From the NCBI GenBank assembly GCA_902805475.1, contig CADCSX010000005.1, forward strand, positions 3,111,501-3,175,500: DNA of 64,000 bases, in the 5' to 3' direction. Shown here piece by piece: positions 57,453 to 64,000 of this stretch (position 1 is its first letter; each line of letters begins with the position of its first letter). The DNA comes from Entonaema liquescens. Lineage: Eukaryota > Ascomycota > Sordariomycetes > Xylariales > Xylariaceae. Under the pieces are notes generated by a model. The model saw nothing but the letters and a program-made list of their open reading frames with translations, made no database searches and was not told where the DNA came from. The position numbers and the translations under genes were made by a program.

Positions 57453-58917
57453 ATGACTATGACAGCTATCGCAGGAGAGGCCCGAAACCCTCACACAGCC
57501 TCACAGGATTTACCCAATAATACCCACAACGAAGTTGATTCAGACACCAGTCCCGAAATCTCGGACGATGAGGATCTCAATGACACGAAAAGTTCCGCAT
57601 TCGATGGTGATGAGGGTAAAAGATCCGGGAACTGGACGCAGTGGGCCTACAAGAAGTTGATAAAAACCGTCGCTGCCGCTAAGGGAGCAGCGTCGAAACC
57701 AGTGATCAACTTTGTCAAGAAATAGTATGTCTTTAGCAGAGTTATCCCGTTTTGAGAGGGCACGACGCTAATTTTGCCGTATAGTCTTAAAGGAACGAAG
57801 TTGATTTTCGTGGTCGGCCAAACGGGGACGGGAAAGTCGACCATACTTCGTGAGCTCACCGGGTTGGATTTGAAAGCAGGATACACGTTGAAATCAGGTA
57901 GGTGTTACTAGTTCCCGCGCATAAGTTAAGAAAGACTGATTTAGGATCAAAGGTACCCGAAAGTACGAAATCTGTCCCGCTGTTATTGACGGGGAACAAT
58001 ACATCTTCGTGGACACTGCTGGCTTTGGTGCCTCAGACATGGATGACACAGCTAGCTACTACGACATCATGAGCTGTTTACAGGCTCTCGGCCCGTTCGT
58101 TACAGTTGCCGGGCTTATTTTCCTCTACGGAAAGATTGACAACCGACTGAGGACGGAAGACCTTAGGACCATCCAATGGGTCCAATGCTTTTGTGGCCCA
58201 GCGTTCTTCAAAAATATTATAATTGTGACTAACAAATGGGACTCATGGAGCGAGGACGACTTTGAAGAGGCTTGGGAGAGAGTCCCCGAGCTTCTTCACC
58301 ACGAGGAGATAAATCAAATTCTAGATCCTCCAGGCCGCTACCATGGAGGCACAGTATACCACCATGGCTTCCCAAAGGGCAACGGATCCATCGATAGCTA
58401 CAGCCTCATCTTGAAAAAAAAGCATCATCCCCAGCGAAGGGGCGAAGAGCTTAAGAATTTGATAAGACAACATTACGCGAATACGAATGCGAATGTGGTG
58501 AAGCTTCAGGTTTCTCAGGAGCTCGAAAGCGGTGTCCCTATGTCAGAGACGGAGGCGATTAAAGTACTTAAGGCGAATCCGGTTGAAACCAGAGTCAGAA
58601 TCGAAGGAGATCGCGCCATCGTTCCGGTAAAACCCGGCGCCTCCTTATCTCCAAGCTTGCAAGCATCGCCTACCGAACACTCTCAGGTACAGTCCCCACA
58701 ATCAGCCAAGTCTACTGTTAGCATCTCTAATCCAAGTACTTCGACCCAGATAGTGAAGTCTAATAGCATCCAACCTCCCGTCCTGGCGTCCCCTCCTCCG
58801 GCCCCCCCTGTCGTCGAGGAAGTAAATCCCGAACCCAAAGCATGGTGGGAGAAGGTTCTTAACTGGTTTAATATCGGCGTGCACGTTGCTAGATTCTTCA
58901 AGGTTTTCCCATTCTAA
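57453..58917 (+). CDS. AIG1/GIMAP-like GTPase with amphipathic ends
   Basis: Three exons (57453-57724, 57785-57897, 57953-58917) sum to 1350 bases, 449 aa, in frame. The G domain shows G1 VVGQTGTGKST (about 100-110), G3 VDTAGFGASDMDD (about 148) and G4 VTNKWD (about 219-224). The N-terminus is acidic and disordered, then a basic amphipathic stretch (WTQWAYKKLIKTVAAAKGA). The tail is Ser/Pro-rich (PPAPPVVEEVNP), ending WWEKVLNWFNIGVHVARFF, another amphipathic segment that could bind membrane. Fungal AIG1-like GTPases are little studied; animal and plant relatives act in immunity at membranes. The start ATG 57453 is the first in frame after an upstream non-ATG extension. Confidence 0.82.
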
Positions 58918-59868
58918 TAGAACGACCGATCATCAGAAACCTGGAAAGCATCAGCCAACCATGACGCCGACGATCGCTGTTACCGACATGAAGGTATTCA
59001 CATTTACTCCTGATGCATCCACGCAGCCGGACTCTGGGTGGTCACATATACTACAGGACTATCTTCGGTGAATAAAGGAAGTATTTTAATCATTAGGCAC
59101 GTACTCAGAGTAGACATTCTTACCTGGGCGATATGAGGAGGATTAAGGCAAATTTGACCAGACTATATTTCCTAATGAAACTATTTTGATATCAGATTAC
59201 TGCTGATTAACTCCTTGGAGAATTTCATATAGGATTAGGGAGGTTATCATGTGTCTTTATATACCTACCTAGGTAACCAAGGTACTCAAGCCTGCTTAGG
59301 CATTCTATACAGCGCCTTGATTTCCGTAGAAAGGTTAGCAAACTTACTATCTATTTACCACTTTATTAAATCAATTATCGTTGTGCCTGGGTGCCGTTTT
59401 CTCCATCCATTATGGTAGAGTAACTTCTACTCTGGACTGATTAAAACGTGGAACTTTGGGCGCAAAAGAAAAAGAGAACACGATGGTAGGGAAAAAAAGA
59501 AAAAAAAATCTGAGACTCAAGAACGAACTGTTGAGTATTTGACCTGAGCAAGTTGGTCTACTGCCGCAGATTCGAACACAAGTCTTTCGAAAAACTCGAC
59601 TGAGTTATTTCTACCCCTATCACATTTTTGACTACTGGGCCACGACCAAGTTGACCAAGTAACCAGAAATCAGAAGTGATGGGAGGGCCTCTTAACCTGA
59701 CTTATGACCTTTTTGCTCACAGTGCAGTCATGTTACGTGTGCTTAGCAACGACGTCTACCTAGTTTTAATCACTGCGCATAATGAGAATTAGGACACCTA
59801 CCTACGTAAATAAAAATAACTTAGGTATAATACCTATTAATATTTAAAACCCCCCAAGCCCAGCAAAC
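58918..59868. other. Convergent intergenic region
   Basis: Separates the AIG1-like gene from the HET gene, tail to tail. AT-rich with A-runs near 59470-59510 and TACCTA motifs at about 59260 and 59800. No gene called. Confidence 0.45.
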
Positions 59869-61940
59869 TCATCCCACCACAATGGTCTGCCATCTCGCTT
59901 CCCGGAGCCATAGGGGGTCTCCCTTCGGTATATTTACATTATCCAAAACAGCGCCCTCCGCGTCCACGAACACCGTATCACGAAGATAGCCTCTCTGCTG
60001 TTCCTCCTTGGCCCGTATTTTACACTCCAGATAGCCGACCCTCTCGTACCCCCCGTCCTCCCGATCCCGCAACAACAAGAATTCCGCGTCCTTGATCGTG
60101 GCGCTCATCAGGCGCGGGAAGTCCACGTCGTCGTTGTATCGTCGGAGGAGAAGCCCGAAGACGCGGCGAGGCTGGAATTCCTCGTCGTCGTCGAGTCTGG
60201 GTTTGGCTAGAACGCTCAACTCGGAGGATATATCTAGCGAGGCGTACGTGCCGTCGGAGAGCGTGTGGATTTGCTTGTACTCGCCTTTGGGGAAGTCGAG
60301 AGTTGTTTGATGGGATTTCTGCTCGTTTGTCCACTGGACGTTTTTAAGGGGTATTTCAACTACATATCCGGTTAGATGTAAGTAACGGGGTGCGTTATTC
60401 TCAAGTTTCGTCAGTCCTGAGGTGATGCTATTGATGGAAGTTTGGTCGGCTAGTATCTTTTCCCTATCTCCTAATGATACCTGGAAGCCATCATATCCAA
60501 GGAACCCATCCAGACTGATAGGGCCATTCCAGCCTAGGGGAGACCAACTAGGGAAGCCTGGTCGTCTTTTGGCTGGATATTTGTGATGCCAGTTAATTAT
60601 AGGTTGCCCTTGGTGTACGATAGTCCCCAAATCGAATAAACGCCTTTTGTTTCCAAGAACTGTAGAACGCCGAGCATAGCATCTAACGCATCTGAAGGGT
60701 ATCTTAGTTCCCTTCGGCTATACTCAATAATCATATCGTTGGCTGCCCTGGTACGTGATGTCGTGTGGTCATTTAGGTCTGGGTGTGGTGTAAATGTGCG
60801 GATCTCAAAAGTGGGAAGAGATGATATTTTCATTATCGGAACCTTTTCGTGTTCTGCTAAGCATATTTTATCACATAAGTACCAGACGCCATAATCGGTA
60901 AATATAAGTCTTCTAGGTGATAGAAAACCTTCTTGATATGTCCAGCCGCGGTGTGCCCATACTGACTCCATTACTGCGTGGAGGGGATGAGGAAAACCTT
61001 CTAAGAAGGAGATGTCGTTAATAGTTTCTTCTGATTGTTGTTTACGAGGCCTGCTTATTCCGGGGAGACCGTAGGTAGCGTCTGTTCCTGCCGATGCAAT
61101 GATTGTGATATCTGAATTTGCATAAATATTACCCATCTGAGCAACTTGATAATGTTTGTCTGTCGCATTGTTCTGGTCGATACACTAGGTACGATATCAA
61201 CAAGTATGAGTTAGAGGATACTTCGATAGAGTTATAGGTCGTTGACTTACAAGTCGATCAACCCAAAGGTATCGAAGTCCCATCGATAACGTAACTTTGA
61301 TGGCATCAATAACCACCTGCGGATACGTATTCGAGGGAGATGTGGCCGTAGTATTCCCCCAGACATATGACAAAGCGGCATACTTGCATCCTTCAGGCGC
61401 GGGAATAGTCCCTTGTTCGGGGCGTTTGCAGTCGATGACTCGAAAACTAGTAGCCGGTGGAAATGTTGGTCGGATACAAGCCCGGTCATGGTTCCGGCGA
61501 CAATATGATACGCACTCCTGTAGCCTCTCAAACGAAACGTTTTCCGGATGTATGCGCTGGATTCCGATTTTGATAATTTGGCCTGGTTTGGACACTTCGA
61601 GAGTTCCTTTGGATTCATCGCCGAAATGCACCAGTTTACTGCTCTGCAATACGTCTACTATCCATCTACTGCGGCATTGAATCCAACAGGCACGTTCCGC
61701 TAGTAGAGGACAGGCTTGCCCATCTAGTGCTGGAGACTTAATGTTCGCCAGAAGGCGGCAGATGCGACAGCTTGAGGATTTGAGCTGTTGGTGAGATTCA
61801 GACACCCATAAATACGGACCTCTAAACTTTCGTTTGGGGTCTGCTATGAGGTCCCACGGCACGCCCAAGCAGCGATCGCAGACGTCATTTTCGGTAGTCG
61901 ATGATGTGCAATGAGGCGTGGTGATCGGTGTTGTTTTCAT
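59869..61940 (-). CDS. HET-domain protein, one apparent frameshift
   Basis: Exon 1 (61940-61251) and exon 2 (61184-59869) are joined by an intron that falls between VDRL and CIDQN of the HET signature. Motifs seen are a Cys-rich head (DVCDRCLGVPWDL, CRICRLLA), KYAALSYVWGN, GLRYLWVDRLCIDQ across the splice, ANSDITIIASAG, and the third HET block RGWTYQEGFLSPRRLIF. Near 60607-60609 the frame ends as SIWGLSYTKGNL-stop; one added base in GGG (plus-strand CCC) gives YTKGQPIINWHHKYPAKRRPGFPSWSP and reads to the stop at 59869, about 668 aa. HET proteins mediate vegetative incompatibility and cell death in filamentous fungi. Given similar single-base gaps elsewhere, sequence error is likely, though inactivated het genes are also common. 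Confidence 0.85.
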
Positions 61941-62620
61941 CTTCTACGAACATGGGCAGATTTGAAGGCTGTATGTATATAGGACAGATATATTATTATA
62001 TTATTTGGCCTCAGTAATGATATTATTCTATTAAGTCAGCCTAGGCACGCGATCGAGTCACTCATTGGACCACGTCTAAGAACCAGGATAGTGCACCGCC
62101 CAAGACACAATGTCAAGCCAAATTCGGTATTTTTGAGAGAAATTAGCGTAGTAAAAATACCAAAAGTTCACAACCTTGATACTGTTTTATAATAGCATCA
62201 CCGTCATTCGCACCATATGCCATAGGGAACTATCAAGTGCCATACATTAAAAAAAAGACGCATTCCTCTATTAGTTTTCTATCCACCTATGTAGATGGAG
62301 TCACATGGTATCGTGTCGTTCGTCCATCCCCTGCTTTAGTAGTATTCTTACAACTTTTTCGTTCTTTTTTTTTCTCCCTTTCATTTTGTGTAAGTTTATA
62401 TCCGAGGCCATATAGGACACTTTCCGGATAATCGAGAAATCGAGAAATCCCGGTCCGCTCGGCAAACTAATCTGCTAGATATGTACGTGGGCAAATAGCA
62501 GTCACGACAATTTGGCAGGAGTCGTTTTCAGCCTCTCTACTCCGATCACCAATCCATATCCCAATCACCCATACTATCCACCAAGGGTTTCCCCTTTGAT
62601 CGCCCTGCGCCGTGCGCGCT
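61941..62620. other. Intergenic spacer
   Basis: HET promoter side and RAE1 3' flank. No gene recognised. Confidence 0.5.
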
Positions 62621-63809
62621 CTACCGCTTCTTAACGCTGGGGCGGGGTTTACATTCGTCGCCCTGAATTGGATGTAGCATGACTTTGTTAGGATAGTTTT
62701 GGTTGTTGCCCATATACCCTTTGCTCCAGTCATACCCGACTGCATACGCAAAGATGGTACCCCCTGAGTTAAATGTCGTCGCCGTAATGCTACCCCCAAC
62801 CGACGGGTACCCCTTCAGCCGATGCTTCGCATCTTTATCCCAGAAGTGGAACGTGCCGTCGCTACCGGCTGTGCTGAACGTTCCGTGCTGCGGGTGGAAT
62901 GAGATATCGTTGACGGAGTATACCTGTGTCGTGTTGCCTTGGGGCGGGTCGCGGTGACATTTGAATGAGAAATTGGAGCTGCGTTATGTTAGCGACTATA
63001 AAGTAGAGAGGATATCTTCGTGAGTTTGCAACATACCTCGAGTCCTTGTCTTCCACATACTGGATGGCGCAACGACCCTCGATACTGCCAATAGCAAAAC
63101 CGCTAGCGTCTGTAAAACAGCTCACAACGCGAGTCTGCCACTTAAGGGGGCTCTGAAGTGTCTTGTAGAACTTCAGGGGATCTTGAAGATTGACGACATT
63201 GATGTACCGGTCCGCGGTGCCGATTACCAGCAGCGTATTACGCACATCCATGGAATAGACACGCTCCTGGCATGTAACAGTTCCAACAGGCGAACTTTGC
63301 CGTAGATCCCAGTATTTGACGGTCTTATCCCACGAGCCTGTTACCAACATCGGACCGTTCGAGTTGGGCAGCTCGAAGAAGCGGGCGCATCGGACAGTCT
63401 GGTCGTGTGCGGCTACTTGCGCCGTCTGGAGAGTCTGTAGATCGCAAACTTTGGCCTGCTTGTCAGCTCCGGAAGATACGATCTTGTTGCCATCCTGCGA
63501 TATGTGTCAATACACGAAATCTCACATAATCAAGAGCAGTAAAGAACTTACTTTGGAGAAGTCTACGCTGAGAACAGGGGCGTCGTGCTCGTACATATGC
63601 TTCCCTTCACTAGCACCATTGGCAGCAATCTGATATATCCGGACCTTCTTGTCCCAGCTTGAGACAGCTAGGATGTCTGAGGTCGGGGAAAAGGCGAGGT
63701 CGGAGACTGTGTCTTCGGGGGGGTTCGCAACGGGTACATCGTTCTTTAGGTCACCAATAGTGTTACTAGGAGTTGACGTGGCAGCGCTGCTCCCGAAGAG
63801 TCCCGACAT
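62621..63809 (-). CDS. RAE1: mRNA export WD40 protein RAE1/GLE2
   Basis: Three exons (63809-63552, 63494-63037, 62978-62621) give 357 aa, all in frame. After a short GLFGSS start, repeats read VSDLAFSPTSDILAVSSWDKKVRIYQI, VLSVDFSKDGNKIVSSGADKQAKVCDL, NGPMLVTGSWDKTVKYWDLR, RVYSMDVRNTLLVIGTADRYINVVNL, GFAIGSIEGRCAIQYVED, then SFKCHRD and VNDISFHPQHGTFSTAGSDGTFHFWDKDAKHRLKGYP, ending IFAYAVGYDWSKGYMGN. These are typical of RAE1/Gle2, the Nup98-bound propeller of the nuclear pore needed for mRNA export. The start is ATG 63809 (MSGLFGSS); an upstream TTG is not used. It marks a return to core genome. Confidence 0.93.
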
Positions 63810-64000
63810 GTTCAATTGCGATGCTAGCTAGCCGCTATAGCTGTATAGATTGGTAATGTCGGTAAGGGCGAGGGGGTTGGCGGAAATGGCGACGGCGGCT
63901 AGAATATGGGATACAGCACGAGGCTGCCCTTCCGAGTAGACGATAATAACTTCAAAGACCTAGGGTAAATCCCTAAGGGAACCGTGAAGGTACTATTAAT
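63810..64000. promoter_or_regulatory. RAE1 upstream region, window edge
   Basis: Presumed promoter of RAE1; nothing specific seen. Confidence 0.4.

Overview
The window looks like nuclear DNA of a filamentous ascomycete (Pezizomycotina, probably Sordariomycetes by inference). Coding genes have short GT-AG introns of roughly 45-140 bases with GTAAGT-like donors. The gene set includes FluG, a HET-domain protein, a NACHT-ankyrin NLR, a DFG5/DCW1 wall enzyme, and one extremely AT-rich block with transition-only repeat decay, the hallmark of RIP (repeat-induced point mutation).

Layout. 0.4-19.5 kb is mostly core metabolism: dihydrofolate synthase (FOL3), a DUF218-like protein, an alpha/beta hydrolase, a DapA-family aldolase, a 2OG-Fe(II) dioxygenase, a MYND zinc-finger protein, a medium-chain reductase, the 12-exon GMP synthase GUA1, and a GPI-anchored GH76 protein. 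Between them lie a tRNA-like Pol III/SINE candidate (about 8.0-8.2 kb) and decayed tandem paralogues of an unknown family (9.2-11.0 kb). 21.2-22.0 kb holds a broken gene of a fungal F-box-like family. 22.8-27.0 kb encodes a 1365-aa NLR-like protein. 27.9-39.0 kb returns to conserved genes: FluG, NOP13, a YFH7-like P-loop kinase, a small acidic protein, a UPS2/PRELI lipid-transfer protein and methionine aminopeptidase 2.

From 39 kb on the DNA is gene-poor and accessory. It has a small zinc-finger-like gene, a TPR-CHAT protein, a 9-kb AT island (about 47.9-56.9 kb) without usable ORFs, an AIG1-like GTPase and a HET-domain protein. Conserved RAE1/GLE2 closes the window. NACHT-ankyrin, CHAT, AIG1-like and HET proteins are all of types linked to non-self recognition or regulated cell death, and three of them sit within 17 kb around the AT island. 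I read this as an accessory immunity-like neighbourhood next to a mutated transposon graveyard. Any functional link between them is inference.

Quality note: five otherwise good conserved genes (DUF218-like, aldolase, MYND, MetAP2, HET) each need at least one base added beside a short homopolymer to be read through. This shared pattern points to uncorrected homopolymer deletions in the assembly more than to five independent pseudogenes.
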